Made by a program: the position numbers and the translations under genes
Shown: piece after piece, positions 47,879-58,305 of the stretch
Position numbering within the stretch: position 1 is the first letter of the stretch
Layout: each line of letters starts with the position of its first letter
The notes under the pieces: generated by a model
The model's database searches: none
What the model was told of the DNA's origin: nothing
Seen by the model: the letters and a program-made list of their open reading frames with translations, nothing else
Assembly: GCF_024347595.1 (NCBI RefSeq)
Contig: NZ_AP025506.1
Span: 2,480,001 to 2,544,000 of the forward strand
Reading direction: 5' to 3'
Source of the DNA: Vibrio pomeroyi
GTDB taxonomy: Bacteria > Pseudomonadota > Gammaproteobacteria > Enterobacterales > Vibrionaceae
DNA: 64,000 bases

Positions 47879-48955
47879 CTATTCAATCATAGAAAAGTTA
47901 ATCGCCTCTGGTCTCGCCTTGCCCGTCCAAAACATCTTCGCAGCCACATTCTCTGCAAGCTCTAAATAGTGACGAGTATGTTCGCTATCAGGGCGACGAA
48001 CGACTGTCGGGCAACCAGCATCGATGTCTTCACGAACGTCAATGTGCAGTGGAATTTGCGCTAAGATATCGAGGTAAAACTCTTCTGACATCGCTTCTGC
48101 ACCACCCGCACCAAAGATATGCTCTTTCTCACCACAGTGACTACAGATATGGTAGCTCATGTTTTCAACTAAGCCCGCAACTGGCACGCTCACTTTATCA
48201 AACATCGCAACACCTTTACGTGCGTCTGCTAATGCCAAATCTTGAGGAGTAGTAACAACAACCGCGCCTGTTACTGGGATTTGCTGAGATAGAGTTAACT
48301 GAATATCACCCGTACCCGGTGGCATGTCGATAACTAGGTAATCCAACTCTGGCCATACGGTTTCGTTAACAAGCTGACCTAAAGCCTTGGCCGCCATTGG
48401 GCCACGCCAAATTGCAGCATCATCTTTCGAAACAAGGTAACCGATAGAGTGAGTGAAAATGCCGTGCGCTTCGATTGGCATCATCCACTTGTTATTCTGG
48501 ACTTCTGGTTTCGCATCTAATTGGCCAAGCATCATAGGTACAGAAGGGCCATAGATATCGGCATCCAATAAACCCACTTTTGAACCAGACTTAGATAAAG
48601 CCAGAGCAAGGTTGACTGAAGTCGTCGATTTCCCCACCCCACCCTTTGCAGACGTCACGGCGATGATGTTCTTCACGCCCTTCAATGGTGTCGCTACTGT
48701 CGTTTCTAACGCAGATGGCTTCACCTTCACTTCAAATTGGAAAGCACTCACAAGCTTTTGCTCAATTTGGGCATTAATCCAATCTTCAAGATCAACAGCA
48801 AGCTGGTTAGCCGCGAAAGGCAAGGTAATAACAAATGATCCTCGGGGATCAACAGAGACGATGTTTTGGTGTAGCGCCCACTCTGGGATGAGGATTGGTG
48901 ACTCAAACTCATTCAACCATGAACAGAAATCTTGCTTCGAAGTAAAGTTACGCAT
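47879..48955 (-). CDS. apbC: Iron-sulfur cluster carrier protein ApbC (Mrp)
   Basis: A 358-aa P-loop ATPase that carries 4Fe-4S clusters. Deviant Walker A SAKGGVGKST at about residues 102-111; cluster-binding CSHC in YHICSHCGEKE; IDMPPGTGD. An N-terminal MIP18-like part (about 1-80) is more divergent. GGAG lies five bases before the ATG. Divergent from metG, as in E. coli. Confidence 0.95.
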   Translation of the reverse strand: MRNFTSKQDFCSWLNEFESPILIPEWALHQNIVSVDPRGSFVITLPFAANQLAVDLEDWINAQIEQKLVSAFQFEVKVKPSALETTVATPLKGVKNIIAVTSAKGGVGKSTTSVNLALALSKSGSKVGLLDADIYGPSVPMMLGQLDAKPEVQNNKWMMPIEAHGIFTHSIGYLVSKDDAAIWRGPMAAKALGQLVNETVWPELDYLVIDMPPGTGDIQLTLSQQIPVTGAVVVTTPQDLALADARKGVAMFDKVSVPVAGLVENMSYHICSHCGEKEHIFGAGGAEAMSEEFYLDILAQIPLHIDVREDIDAGCPTVVRRPDSEHTRHYLELAENVAAKMFWTGKARPEAINFSMIE

Positions 48956-49112
48956 TGGGGCTCCTTTTTTTATTTATGCTATCACCCACGAGATGAAGAC
49001 TGAACCCCTAAAAAACTAGGGGAATCCTTTGTCTGATACCTTGGCGTATCACACGTTATAAAGTAGTATTACCTCTCAAATTTATACCTATCAAAAAAGC
49101 GAATTATTAAGT

Positions 49113-51173
49113 ATGGCAACTGATCCAAGACAACTTTTGGTAACTTGTGCGCTTCCGTACGCTAACGGCTCTATTCACCTTGGCCATATGCTTGAGCATA
49201 TCCAAGCTGATATCTGGGTTCGATACCAGCGTCTACGTGGCAACACTGTAAACTTCATCTGTGCTGACGATGCTCACGGCACGCCAATTATGCTTAAAGC
49301 TCAACAGATGGGTATCACACCAGAAGAGATGATCGCTGCTGTTAGTGAAGAGCACCAAAAAGACTTCGCTGGCTTTGATATCAGCTTTGATAACTACCAC
49401 AGCACACACAGCGAAGAGAACCGTGAACTGGCTTCTCACATCTACCTAGAACTTAAAAAGAACGGCTTCATTTCTAGCCGTACTATTTCTCAGCTTTTCG
49501 ATCCTGAGAAAGAGATGTTCTTACCAGACCGCTTCGTAAAAGGTACTTGCCCTAAGTGTAAGTCAGAAGACCAGTACGGTGATAACTGTGATAACTGTGG
49601 TGAGACATACAGCCCAACTGAACTGATTAACCCTAAATCAGCGGTTTCTGGCGCAACTCCAGTAATGAAAGACTCTGAGCACTTCTTCTTCGACCTACCT
49701 CAGTTCGAAAGCATGCTTAAAGAGTGGACTCGTTCTGGCTCTCTACAGAACGAAACTGCAAACAAAATGCAGGAATGGTTCGAGTCTGGCCTACAACAGT
49801 GGGATATCTCACGTGACGCACCTTACTTCGGCTTCGAAATCCCAGGCGAAAAAGACAAGTTCTTCTACGTATGGCTAGATGCACCTGTTGGCTACATGGC
49901 TTCTTTCAAGAACCTATGTGACAAGCGTGACGACCTAAACTTCGACGAATACTGGAAGAAAGACAGCACTGCTGAACTTTACCACTTCATCGGTAAAGAC
50001 ATCGTTTACTTCCACAGCCTATTCTGGCCAGCAATGCTAGACGGCGCGGGGTTCCGTAAGCCAAACAACGTATTCGTACACGGTTACGTAACTGTGAACG
50101 GCGCGAAGATGTCTAAGTCGAAAGGCACATTCATCAAAGCAAGCACGTACCTAAACCACCTAGACCCTGAGTGTTTACGTTACTACTACGCTGCTAAGTT
50201 AAACAGCCGTATCGATGATTTAGACCTTAACCTTGAAGACTTCACTCAACGTGTAAACGCTGATGTAGTAAACAAGATTGTTAACCTAGCTTCGCGTAAC
50301 GCTGGCTTCATCACTAAGCGTTTTGAAGGCAAGCTTTCTGCTGAATTTGCAGAACCAGAACTTTACAACGAATTCGTTGCTGCTGCTGATCGTATTGGTG
50401 AGCTATACGAAACTCGTGAGTTCAGCCGCGCTATCCGTGAAATTACTGCACTAGCAGACAAAGCTAACCAGTACATCGATGAGAAAGCACCTTGGGTTCT
50501 TGCAAAAGAAGAAGGTAAAGAGAAAGAGCTTCAAGAAGTTTCTTCTGTTGGTATCAACCTATTCCGCGTACTAATGGCTTACCTGAAACCAGTTATGCCT
50601 GAGCTTGCGGCTCGCACTGAAGCTTTCCTAAACGAAGAGCTAACGTGGGAAGGTGTTGCATCGCCGCTAACTGATCACGAAATCACTAAGTTCAAAGCGC
50701 TATTTAGCCGTATTGACCCTAAGAAAGTGGAAGCGATGATCGAGTCTTCTAAAGAAGATGCAGCCGCTGAAGCAGCAGCAAAAGAAAAAGCAGACGCAGA
50801 GAAAGAGCAAGCAAGCCAAACTGAGCTAGACAAAGAGCCAATCGCAGATGAGATTGAGTTTGATGCCTTTGCTGCAGTTGATATGCGTATTGCTCGTATC
50901 ATCTCTTGTGAAGAAGTACCAAAAGCGAACAAACTACTGAAATTCCAATTGGACATCGGTGGTGAAACGCGCCAAGTATTCTCTGGCATCAAATCAGCAT
51001 ACAAACCTGAAGAGCTAGAAGGCAAGCTAACTGTTATGGTAGCAAACCTAAAACCTCGTAAGATGAAGTTTGGTATGTCTGAAGGTATGATCCTAGCAGC
51101 TGGCCCTGGCGGCAGCGACCTATGGATCCTTGAGCCACACGAAGGTGCTCAACCTGGTATGCGTGTAATGTAA
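49113..51173 (+). CDS. metG: Methionyl-tRNA synthetase
   Basis: A 686-aa class I synthetase. HLGH at residues 22-25, zinc knuckle [18 protein letters not shown] in the middle, KMSKS at 332-336, then the anticodon domain and a C-terminal tRNA-binding/dimer domain ([14 protein letters not shown] onward) after an Ala/Glu/Lys-rich linker of about 30 residues. A nested hairpin terminator follows at 51208-51262. Confidence 0.98.
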   Translation: MATDPRQLLVTCALPYANGSIHLGHMLEHIQADIWVRYQRLRGNTVNFICADDAHGTPIMLKAQQMGITPEEMIAAVSEEHQKDFAGFDISFDNYHSTHSEENRELASHIYLELKKNGFISSRTISQLFDPEKEMFLPDRFVKGTCPKCKSEDQYGDNCDNCGETYSPTELINPKSAVSGATPVMKDSEHFFFDLPQFESMLKEWTRSGSLQNETANKMQEWFESGLQQWDISRDAPYFGFEIPGEKDKFFYVWLDAPVGYMASFKNLCDKRDDLNFDEYWKKDSTAELYHFIGKDIVYFHSLFWPAMLDGAGFRKPNNVFVHGYVTVNGAKMSKSKGTFIKASTYLNHLDPECLRYYYAAKLNSRIDDLDLNLEDFTQRVNADVVNKIVNLASRNAGFITKRFEGKLSAEFAEPELYNEFVAAADRIGELYETREFSRAIREITALADKANQYIDEKAPWVLAKEEGKEKELQEVSSVGINLFRVLMAYLKPVMPELAARTEAFLNEELTWEGVASPLTDHEITKFKALFSRIDPKKVEAMIESSKEDAAAEAAAKEKADAEKEQASQTELDKEPIADEIEFDAFAAVDMRIARIISCEEVPKANKLLKFQLDIGGETRQVFSGIKSAYKPEELEGKLTVMVANLKPRKMKFGMSEGMILAAGPGGSDLWILEPHEGAQPGMRVM

Positions 51174-51207
51174 TTCTGACTTCAGTCAGATAGACAACAC
51201 TCATAGC

Positions 51208-51262
51208 AAAATCCCTAATGCACTTTTAGCTTGAAAGAGCTAACCAGCATTGGGGATTTTTT
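51208..51262 (+). terminator. Terminator after metG with nested hairpin
   Basis: Outer stem AAATCCCTAATGC / GCATTGGGGATTT, inner stem TTAGCT / AGCTAA with loop TGAAAG, then TTTT. Confidence 0.75.
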
Positions 51263-51393
51263 ATATCTACCGAAAATAGGCGTTCTCTGTTAGAGTCGCC
51301 GTCAACTATGCTAAGTAAAGTATGAAATGGTTTATGAATGGCAAAGCGCCATTTGAATCCACTTTACTCTCTAAACCTCTTTAGGACACCTCA

Positions 51394-51873
51394 GTGACTA
51401 ACAATGAAATCTTGCGTCGTATTCAGCACGCACTAAACCTTAAAAATGCACAAATCATCAAAGCTATCGAACAAGCTGATGTGACTGTTGCTCATGACCA
51501 AGTGATTAACTGGCTGAAAGACGACAATGACAAGTCATGCTCTAAGATGAAAGATAAAGAGCTAGCGGTATTCCTAAATGGTTTCATCAACCTGAAGCGT
51601 GGTAAAAAAGAAGGTGCTCAGCCTAAACCTGAGGTAGCACTGACAAACAACATGATTTTCATGAAGCTACGTATCGCGTTAAACATGAAAGCAGAAGATG
51701 TGCTAGACGTGTTAGAAGTGGTTGGCGTAAGTCTAAGTAAATATGAGATTGGTGCCTACTTCCGTAAGCCAGAGAACAAAAACTACAAAGTGTGTGAAGA
51801 CCAATTACTTTGCGACTTCCTAAATGGCGTTCAGTTTACTAACCGCCCTGACTCAGAAGAGTTTGCAGGTTAA
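51394..51873 (+). CDS. yehS: DUF1456 family protein YehS
   Basis: A 159-aa protein with two copies of the DUF1456 domain: residues 1-70 (NNEILRRIQHALNLKNAQIIKAI) and 85-150 (NNMIFMKLRIALNMKAEDVLDVL). Function unknown. The start is a GTG with AGGA seven bases upstream. It follows metG, near which yehS also lies in E. coli. Terminator at 51913-51955. Confidence 0.93.
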   Translation: MTNNEILRRIQHALNLKNAQIIKAIEQADVTVAHDQVINWLKDDNDKSCSKMKDKELAVFLNGFINLKRGKKEGAQPKPEVALTNNMIFMKLRIALNMKAEDVLDVLEVVGVSLSKYEIGAYFRKPENKNYKVCEDQLLCDFLNGVQFTNRPDSEEFAG

Positions 51874-51912
51874 AAACAACCTACTGGTAAACTAGCCAGA
51901 TTCTTTATAAAT

Positions 51913-51955
51913 AAAAAGCGGCGAGATAATTGAATTATCTCGCCGCTTTTTTTGT
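51913..51955. terminator. Terminator between yehS and fadR
   Basis: Long stem AAAGCGGCGAGATAATT / AATTATCTCGCCGCTTT with T run; bidirectional. Confidence 0.9.
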
Positions 51956-51989
51956 TCTTTCTTTAACGCTATTTAGTTAGCCCAAAAGA

Positions 51990-52829
51990 TTAGCTGTCGT
52001 CTTCAGTGAAGTTCGTTGGCAGCGTTGTTTTCATTTCGTTCCAAACCTGCGCGCTTGCGATACCGTAATTACGGATCACCAATGGCAAGTTTTCACGTTG
52101 GCCGCTCTCACAGATAACGAACAACTCTTTATAGAAGTCCATCGCTAAACGTCGTGCTTCTGGGTTAGAGAAGTAGTAGCTACCAATACGATCATACAGT
52201 TTACGTACACCGTTGAAGATCAGGCCGTAAATTTGGTTGCCTGAATGGAATGCTAAACGTTGGAAAAGCATGTAATCGTAGAAGTTGAAAGTCTTCGCGA
52301 TTAAGATCGTCTGACGTTTCGCTTCATCTTTCTCTGAATCTTCTTTTACTGCTTGCTTGATCTTGTCAGCGTATGGCGATGATTCTAAGAACTCATCCCA
52401 TGTTGGTGCCGCAAGTAGCGCTTCACAAGATTCAATCACGTTACTAATAGTGCGCTCTGAAGCTTCTTTGTTTGCTTTGAATGCATAACGCATAAAGATC
52501 GGGCTGATATTAGTACGAGCAGCAAGTAAGTCTTCTACCATCTTGCTTGCGTTATCAACGTCCAACGTCATTAGCGTATCTAGGATGTGAAGACCTGATG
52601 TCTCCATAAACTGGTTAACTTTGGTTGGTTTGCCGTGTTGGATTGTCAACCAACCATCACGAGCAAGACGTTGAAGTACTTCACGAAGCGTAGTACGTGT
52701 AACACCAATTAGCTCAGAAAGCTCACGCTCTGCTGGCAAGATAGAACCTGGAGGGAAACGGCCATTCCAAATACTTTCAATGATATACTTTTCTGCAAAT
52801 CCTGCCGGGCTCTTCGCCTTAATGACCAT
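51990..52829 (-). CDS. fadR: Fatty acid metabolism regulator FadR, Vibrio type
   Basis: A 279-aa GntR-family factor that represses beta-oxidation and activates fatty acid synthesis genes until acyl-CoA binds it. The winged helix (residues 1-74) is almost identical to E. coli: [30 protein letters not shown]. Relative to E. coli (239 aa) there is a 40-residue insertion at about 139-178 ([19 protein letters not shown]...), known in Vibrio FadR to create a second ligand site. Divergent from nhaB, as in E. coli. Its likely targets plsX-fabHDG-acpP are 17-23 kb away. Confidence 0.97.
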   Translation of the reverse strand: MVIKAKSPAGFAEKYIIESIWNGRFPPGSILPAERELSELIGVTRTTLREVLQRLARDGWLTIQHGKPTKVNQFMETSGLHILDTLMTLDVDNASKMVEDLLAARTNISPIFMRYAFKANKEASERTISNVIESCEALLAAPTWDEFLESSPYADKIKQAVKEDSEKDEAKRQTILIAKTFNFYDYMLFQRLAFHSGNQIYGLIFNGVRKLYDRIGSYYFSNPEARRLAMDFYKELFVICESGQRENLPLVIRNYGIASAQVWNEMKTTLPTNFTEDDS

Positions 52830-53469
52830 CTACACTTCAATCCAATTTAATTATTCTGTTCTAATTTACTCATCATACCACTAGTTAACACCTAGCGGAA
52901 ACACCCTCAAAAATTTTACTCACTCAAAACATCAGTAGAGTTAAAACTCTAAAGTTCAGCACACGTTTGCACTCTAGGTTTAGAAAGCAAGCGACTATAA
53001 ATCACTATTTCAACAAATCATTAACACAACAAATTTTCTTTAAAATCAATGAGATTGGTCATAATTTTAAAGCCATTAAATTGCAATATTAAGTTGTAAT
53101 AATCATATATAAACCGTCTTTATTCTGTAAATTTCAATCATTTCGCTGAAATATTGATTCTAGTCGGTTTTTATCACATTTTAAGTGGTATGCTTCCGCT
53201 ACTTTGATCGCGTTTCTCAACAAAAAAGAGGTATTTTTAGTGCTACAGGGCTTTTCCTGTTGACTAAATGTTATCTAAGAGTAGAGTTGCGCTCAAAAAT
53301 AAGCAGTGCTTGAGTTTCTAAGGGAGTGACTTGGCAAGACCACAGAACATTACATGGAATGTAGTTTTTCTAAGTCACTGTTAGTTATAGTTTTTAACAA
53401 TTTCTATAGCTCGATTCTCAAAATGTTGTATTGCTTGTCTATTCATAATCAACATAAAAGAGTATTAAC
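52830..53469. other. Long AT-rich fadR-nhaB intergenic region
   Basis: 640 bp with no convincing ORF. It holds an inverted repeat CTTTAAAAT (53038-53046) / ATTTTAAAG (53064-53072) and the promoters of both genes, which I could not place with confidence. A long nhaB leader or an unseen sRNA is possible. Confidence 0.4.
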
Positions 53470-55062
53470 ATGCCGATGTCTCTCGGAAACGCTTTTATCA
53501 AGAACTTCCTTGGTAAAGCTCCTGATTGGTATAAACTTGCCATCATTTCCTTTTTAATCATCAACCCGTTTGTTTTCTTCCTAGTTGACCCATTTGTTGC
53601 GGGCTGGCTATTGGTGGTTGAGTTTATTTTCACTCTAGCTATGGCTCTCAAATGCTACCCTCTTCAACCGGGTGGTCTATTAGCTATTCAAGCAGTCGCC
53701 ATTGGCATGACCAAACCAGAAATGGTTTATCACGAGCTGCAAGCAAACCTTCCTGTATTACTCTTGCTCGTATTCATGGTTGCTGGCATTTACTTCATGA
53801 AAGAACTGCTTTTGTTCATTTTCACGAAGATCTTGCTTGGTATCCAATCTAAAATTTTACTCTCTGTTGCTTTCTGTGTTGCTGCCGCTTTCTTATCAGC
53901 ATTCCTAGATGCACTAACAGTAATCGCCGTAGTTATTAGCGTTGCGGTCGGCTTCTACTCTATTTATCACAAAGTTGCATCGGGTAAAGGCACAACGTCT
54001 GCACACGACCATACGCATGATGAAGAGATCTCTGAGCTAACTCGTGATGACTTAGAAAACTACCGTGCTTTCCTACGTTCACTGCTTATGCACGCTGGTG
54101 TTGGTACAGCACTGGGTGGTGTAATGACCATGGTAGGTGAACCACAAAACTTGGTAATTGCTAAACAAGCAGGCTGGGAATTCGGTGAGTTTATTATCCG
54201 CATGCTGCCAGTTACACTGCCTGTTTTCTTCTGCGGTATTGTGACTTGTGCGCTAGTAGAAAAATTCAAAGTATTTGGTTACGGTTCTGAGCTGCCAACG
54301 AATGTTCGCCAAATCTTGGTTGAGTTCGACAACAAAGAACGCGCAAACCGCACCAAGCAAGACGTAGCAAAACTATGGGTTCAAAGTGCCATTGCAGTTT
54401 GGCTTATTGTTGGCCTTGCACTTCACGTTGCTGAAGTAGGTTTGATTGGTCTTTCTGTGATCATCTTAGCAACAGCATTTACGGGTGTTATTGAAGAGCA
54501 CTCTATGGGTAAAGCATTTGAAGAAGCGCTACCATTTACTGCACTTCTTGCCGTTTTCTTCGCTGTTGTTGCTGTAATCATCGACCAAGCTCTATTTAAG
54601 CCAGTAATCGATGCTGTACTTCATGTTGAAGACAAAGGCGCACAACTCGCTCTCTTCTATGTTGCCAACGGTATTCTATCGATGGTTTCAGATAACGTAT
54701 TCGTAGGTACGGTTTACATCAACGAAGTGAAAACTGCATTAGTGGAAGGCATCATCACCCGTGACCAATTCGACCTACTTGCTGTTGCTATCAACACAGG
54801 TACTAACCTACCTTCTGTTGCGACGCCAAACGGCCAGGCTGCATTCCTATTCCTATTAACATCAGCACTTGCTCCGTTAATTCGACTATCTTACGGCCGC
54901 ATGGTTCTCATGGCTCTGCCATACACCATCGTGTTAGCACTGGTTGGCCTTGCTGGTATCGTGTTCTTCGTAGAACCGATGACAGCATGGTTCTATGATG
55001 CAGGTTGGATCATTCAGCGCACTGGTGAAGTTGTTGCTCCAGTTATCTCTGGCGGTCACTAA
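53470..55062 (+). CDS. nhaB: Na+/H+ antiporter NhaB
   Basis: A 530-aa inner-membrane sodium/proton antiporter with 11-12 membrane segments, highly like V. cholerae NhaB from [22 protein letters not shown] onward. [24 protein letters not shown] and [18 protein letters not shown] are the core. A His/Asp-rich loop ([10 protein letters not shown]) near residue 180 lies between segments. AAGAG is seven bases before the ATG. Sodium homeostasis fits a marine host. Confidence 0.97.
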   Translation: MPMSLGNAFIKNFLGKAPDWYKLAIISFLIINPFVFFLVDPFVAGWLLVVEFIFTLAMALKCYPLQPGGLLAIQAVAIGMTKPEMVYHELQANLPVLLLLVFMVAGIYFMKELLLFIFTKILLGIQSKILLSVAFCVAAAFLSAFLDALTVIAVVISVAVGFYSIYHKVASGKGTTSAHDHTHDEEISELTRDDLENYRAFLRSLLMHAGVGTALGGVMTMVGEPQNLVIAKQAGWEFGEFIIRMLPVTLPVFFCGIVTCALVEKFKVFGYGSELPTNVRQILVEFDNKERANRTKQDVAKLWVQSAIAVWLIVGLALHVAEVGLIGLSVIILATAFTGVIEEHSMGKAFEEALPFTALLAVFFAVVAVIIDQALFKPVIDAVLHVEDKGAQLALFYVANGILSMVSDNVFVGTVYINEVKTALVEGIITRDQFDLLAVAINTGTNLPSVATPNGQAAFLFLLTSALAPLIRLSYGRMVLMALPYTIVLALVGLAGIVFFVEPMTAWFYDAGWIIQRTGEVVAPVISGGH

Positions 55063-55141
55063 TCTGACTTTGTGTTGTAAAGCACAATAAGTGTATCTAA
55101 CTAATCAAAAATATTAGTTGATTAGGAAACTTATCCAAGAT

Positions 55142-55175
55142 AAAAAGCTCTGAGTAATCAGGGCTTTTTTATTTT
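55142..55175 (+). terminator. Terminator after nhaB
   Basis: Stem AAAAGCTCTGA / TCAGGGCTTTT with a four-base loop, then TTATTTT. Confidence 0.8.
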
Positions 55176-55193
55176 ATAGACAGGATTCAATTC

Positions 55194-55718
55194 GTGAACT
55201 TTTTAGCAATGATCAAAGACTTCTCTAAGGGACGTTTATCTTGGCTTTTACTGCTGGCTTTTATTGTCTTTTTTGAAGCGTGCGCTCTCTTCTTCCAACA
55301 CGTGATGATGCTTGGTCCTTGTGTGATGTGTATCTATGAGCGCGTTGCTATGCTCGCTATCGGTGTCGCTGCCATGATTGGTGCTATTGCCCCGAATAAC
55401 CCAATATCACGTTGGTTAGGCCTTGCTGGTTGGGGATTTGGCGCATACAAAGGTTTGATGCTTGCTTTAGAGCACGTCGATTACCAATTCAATCCGTCTC
55501 CTTTCGCAACCTGCGACTTATTCGTCACCTTCCCTAGCTGGGCGCCTTTAAACCAATGGGCTCCGTGGATGTTTGAAGCTTACGGCGATTGCAGCAAGGT
55601 GGTGTGGCAGTTCTTTGATCTTTCTATGCCGCAGTGGTTAGTGATTATATTCGCAGGTAACTTGGTTGCTTTCGGTATTGTGGTTATTTCTCAATTTGTT
55701 AAGTCGAAAAACGACTAA
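55194..55718 (+). CDS. dsbB: Disulfide bond formation protein DsbB
   Basis: A 174-aa inner-membrane protein with four membrane segments that reoxidises DsbA and passes electrons to quinones. Cys43/Cys46 (GPCVMC) and Cys107/Cys133 (ATCDLF, GDCSK) match the four essential cysteines of E. coli. It starts with GTG; AGGA is eight bases upstream, while an inner ATG at 55209 has no site. Same order nhaB-dsbB as E. coli. Confidence 0.96.
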   Translation: MNFLAMIKDFSKGRLSWLLLLAFIVFFEACALFFQHVMMLGPCVMCIYERVAMLAIGVAAMIGAIAPNNPISRWLGLAGWGFGAYKGLMLALEHVDYQFNPSPFATCDLFVTFPSWAPLNQWAPWMFEAYGDCSKVVWQFFDLSMPQWLVIIFAGNLVAFGIVVISQFVKSKND

Positions 55719-55744
55719 CAGTAAGCCGTTGAAACTTGGACAAC

Positions 55745-55776
55745 AAAAAAGTCGACCATGAGGTCGACTTTTTATT
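55745..55776. terminator. Terminator between dsbB and the SEC-C gene
   Basis: Stem AAAAAGTCGACC / GGTCGACTTTTT with loop ATGA; bidirectional. Confidence 0.9.
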
Positions 55777-55844
55777 ACTTAAGCTTTTGAACATATAAAG
55801 AGAGTCTGTTACTGACTCAAGTAATGTTCATCAACAAACTGCGA

Positions 55845-56465
55845 TTAGCTGTTTTTACCACAACATTGTTTGAACTTTTTACCACTTTCACATGGGCAAG
55901 CATCGTTGCGGCCGATATCTTTAAATGGATTCACGCTCTGCGATTTATTACCGAGCATCGCCTCATCAGCCGCCATTGCCACTTCTGAGATCATCAGATC
56001 GACCTGACCCACTAAATCGGCAAGCGATGGCGGGGTTTGAAGCCCAGCCGCTACCATTTGTTGTTGAGTTTGCTCTTCATCAATCGCTAACATTAATGTC
56101 GTCAACAGAGCTTGCAGCATGCGCAGAGTGCCGTCCGCAACCGTAATGCTTTGCCACTGTTCTTCCACTGTCGGCCAAACCATCATAAAACCTTCCGCAA
56201 AATCTGCGAACTGCTCATTGAAGTCACCTTCTGTAAACACATCAGTCAGTAAGTATTCACTACGCTGAATCAGGTTGTGCTGGCGATTAATCTGTTCCGT
56301 CACTAATGTTACAAGCTCTTTGCCCGCTTCAGGAGCTACGATAGCAATCCACTCTTCAGGATCGAGCGGCTTTGTCGCTAAGTTAGACGCAAGGATAGCA
56401 CCTTCGATAAACTGCGGCGTAATGTCTGAAATAGATTCTGGTAGGCTTAATAATTGATATGTCAT
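55845..56465 (-). CDS. YecA/YgfB family protein with SEC-C motif
   Basis: A 206-aa protein with an alpha-helical UPF0149 domain (residues 1-175) and a C-terminal zinc motif [16 protein letters not shown], the CxC...CC signature of SEC-C, as at the end of SecA. Such proteins may bind ribosomes or SecB/secretion partners; that is inferred from the motif. It resembles E. coli YecA. Converges on dsbB. Confidence 0.85.
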   Translation of the reverse strand: MTYQLLSLPESISDITPQFIEGAILASNLATKPLDPEEWIAIVAPEAGKELVTLVTEQINRQHNLIQRSEYLLTDVFTEGDFNEQFADFAEGFMMVWPTVEEQWQSITVADGTLRMLQALLTTLMLAIDEEQTQQQMVAAGLQTPPSLADLVGQVDLMISEVAMAADEAMLGNKSQSVNPFKDIGRNDACPCESGKKFKQCCGKNS

Positions 56466-56676
56466 GAAAGCTCTGGATATTTGGGCATTTTCGATATTAT
56501 AACGTTATCCCCGCTAAGATGTCGCCAACCACTTCCCTCTGTTTTCTAACCGATAACGATACGCAAACCATTGCTATTCAGATATTGGCGAGATTTCACT
56601 TATTTCGCTTTGATAATCAGAACCTTGGGTGTAAAACGCTACCATAAACATTTAGTTACATTTAGGCGTTGTCAAC

Positions 56677-57219
56677 ATGAAATCAAAATCCCAAGGTTTT
56701 ACATTACTCGAACTTGTCGTTGTGATCGTTATTCTAGGAATATTGGCAGTGACCGCTGCACCTCGATTTCTTGGTGTTCAGAGAGACGCTCATGAAGCAT
56801 TAGCACAAGGCGCATTTGCTGCGTTCAGAAACAGCATTGATATGTACCATTCTCAATGGCTTGTTGATGGAGAGCCCGGCTTTGATCAAGTGGTGAATTA
56901 CGGTCAGGGTGACATTTATCCTTCTTCTTCAGGGTTTCCATTCGCCGTTGGTAATGCTCCAGTCAGCGCTGGTGTAGGATTATCTGGTGACGACTGTGTT
57001 GAGCTTTGGAATGCACTAATGACTACTGACCTAACAATAAGAGCCCATGGAAGTTCCGTTTTTCCATCTGAAGAGAATATCGTCGGCTGGTATACTGCAG
57101 ATCCAAGCTGCTATTACTATTACACGAGTGGTTTTTCATTTGGCGAAGATATCCCGAGACTCAACTACTTCCCACTAACCGGAGAAGTAACCATTACAGC
57201 AGATAGTCCGAGCTCATAG
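56677..57219 (+). CDS. Type IV pilin-like prepilin (MSHA-like)
   Basis: A 180-aa prepilin. The class III/IV leader is short and basic (MKSKSQG), cut before FTLLELVVVIVILGILAVTAAPRF, with Glu5 conserved. The body has two cysteines (DDCVELW and DPSCYYYY), likely a disulfide, and resembles MSHA minor pilin MshB-type proteins. It stands alone, with no msh, pil or gsp genes near it. The nearest AGG is nine bases before the ATG. It could be a minor pilin of a machine encoded elsewhere. Confidence 0.85.
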   Translation: MKSKSQGFTLLELVVVIVILGILAVTAAPRFLGVQRDAHEALAQGAFAAFRNSIDMYHSQWLVDGEPGFDQVVNYGQGDIYPSSSGFPFAVGNAPVSAGVGLSGDDCVELWNALMTTDLTIRAHGSSVFPSEENIVGWYTADPSCYYYYTSGFSFGEDIPRLNYFPLTGEVTITADSPSS

Positions 57220-57290
57220 TGACAATCCTGTAAGCACACCGTACAATCACGCCTCTTAATTTCAGGACAGAGATGTTTCGGTAGATCAGC

Positions 57291-58247
57291 ATGCGAGTAA
57301 TACTTGGCCCGATGGAGGGCGTTCTAGACCACCTAATGCGTGAAATTCTCACAGAGATCAATGATTACGATCTCTGTGTCACTGAATTTGTCCGCGTTAC
57401 GGATCAATTACTGCCACCGCATGTATTCCACCGCTTGTGTCCAGAACTCCACCAAGGCTCACAAACCATGGCTGGTGTTCCTGTTCACGTTCAACTGCTT
57501 GGACAACACCCCAAATGGATGGCAGAGAACGCTATCCAAGCTGCAAGCCTTGGTGCGAAAGGTATCGACCTTAACTTTGGTTGCCCAGCAAAAGCGGTAA
57601 ACAAAAGTAACGGTGGTGCGTCTCTGTTGAAAGAACCAGAGCTTATCTACCAAGTAGTCAAAGCAACTCGAGAAGCCGTGCCTGCACATATTCCTGTTTC
57701 CGCGAAGATTCGCTTAGGTTGGGAGCACCCAGATGAGTGCTTTGAGATTGTCGATGCTATTGAACAAGCAAAAGCCGACGAACTGACTGTGCATGCTAGA
57801 ACCAAAACCGGTGGTTACAAGGCCAGTGAAATCAAATGGGATTACATCAATCAAATCCGTCAGAAAACCTCTCTGCCGTTGATTGCAAATGGTGAGATCT
57901 GGAATTACCAAGATGGTCAAAATTGTATCAAAACCACAGGCATTGATTCATTAATGGTATGTCGTGGTGCATTCAATGTTCCAAACCTTGGTAACGTCGT
58001 TAAACACAACCACCAGCCAATGCCTTGGCAACAAGTGATTGCACTGCTGCTGCGTTACTCTGAGTTTGAAATTGAGGGTGATAAAGGTCTGTATTATCCG
58101 AACCGCGTAAAACAGTGGTTTGTGTATCTACGCAAAGAATACCCGGAAGCTGAAGAGCTATTTCGTGAGATCAGAACCTATAAAAAAGCGGCTCCGATTG
58201 TCGAGCAGATTAAACGTTATCAAGAGCAATACTGCCAACCTGTTTAA
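57291..58247 (+). CDS. dusC: tRNA-dihydrouridine(16) synthase DusC
   Basis: A 318-aa FMN enzyme reducing U16 in tRNA. The fold begins LGPMEGVLDHLMREILTE, catalytic Cys98 in NFGCPAKAV, HARTK and ANGEIW follow. DusC is favoured over DusA/B by length and by its start MRVILGPMEG. 71 bases after the pilin gene; converges on the diguanylate cyclase. Confidence 0.94.
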   Translation: MRVILGPMEGVLDHLMREILTEINDYDLCVTEFVRVTDQLLPPHVFHRLCPELHQGSQTMAGVPVHVQLLGQHPKWMAENAIQAASLGAKGIDLNFGCPAKAVNKSNGGASLLKEPELIYQVVKATREAVPAHIPVSAKIRLGWEHPDECFEIVDAIEQAKADELTVHARTKTGGYKASEIKWDYINQIRQKTSLPLIANGEIWNYQDGQNCIKTTGIDSLMVCRGAFNVPNLGNVVKHNHQPMPWQQVIALLLRYSEFEIEGDKGLYYPNRVKQWFVYLRKEYPEAEELFREIRTYKKAAPIVEQIKRYQEQYCQPV

Positions 58248-58305
58248 ATCTCCAAACAAGTTGGCTGTTCCCGCCTTCTAACAATACGCCGATTAAATAA
58301 CGTGG

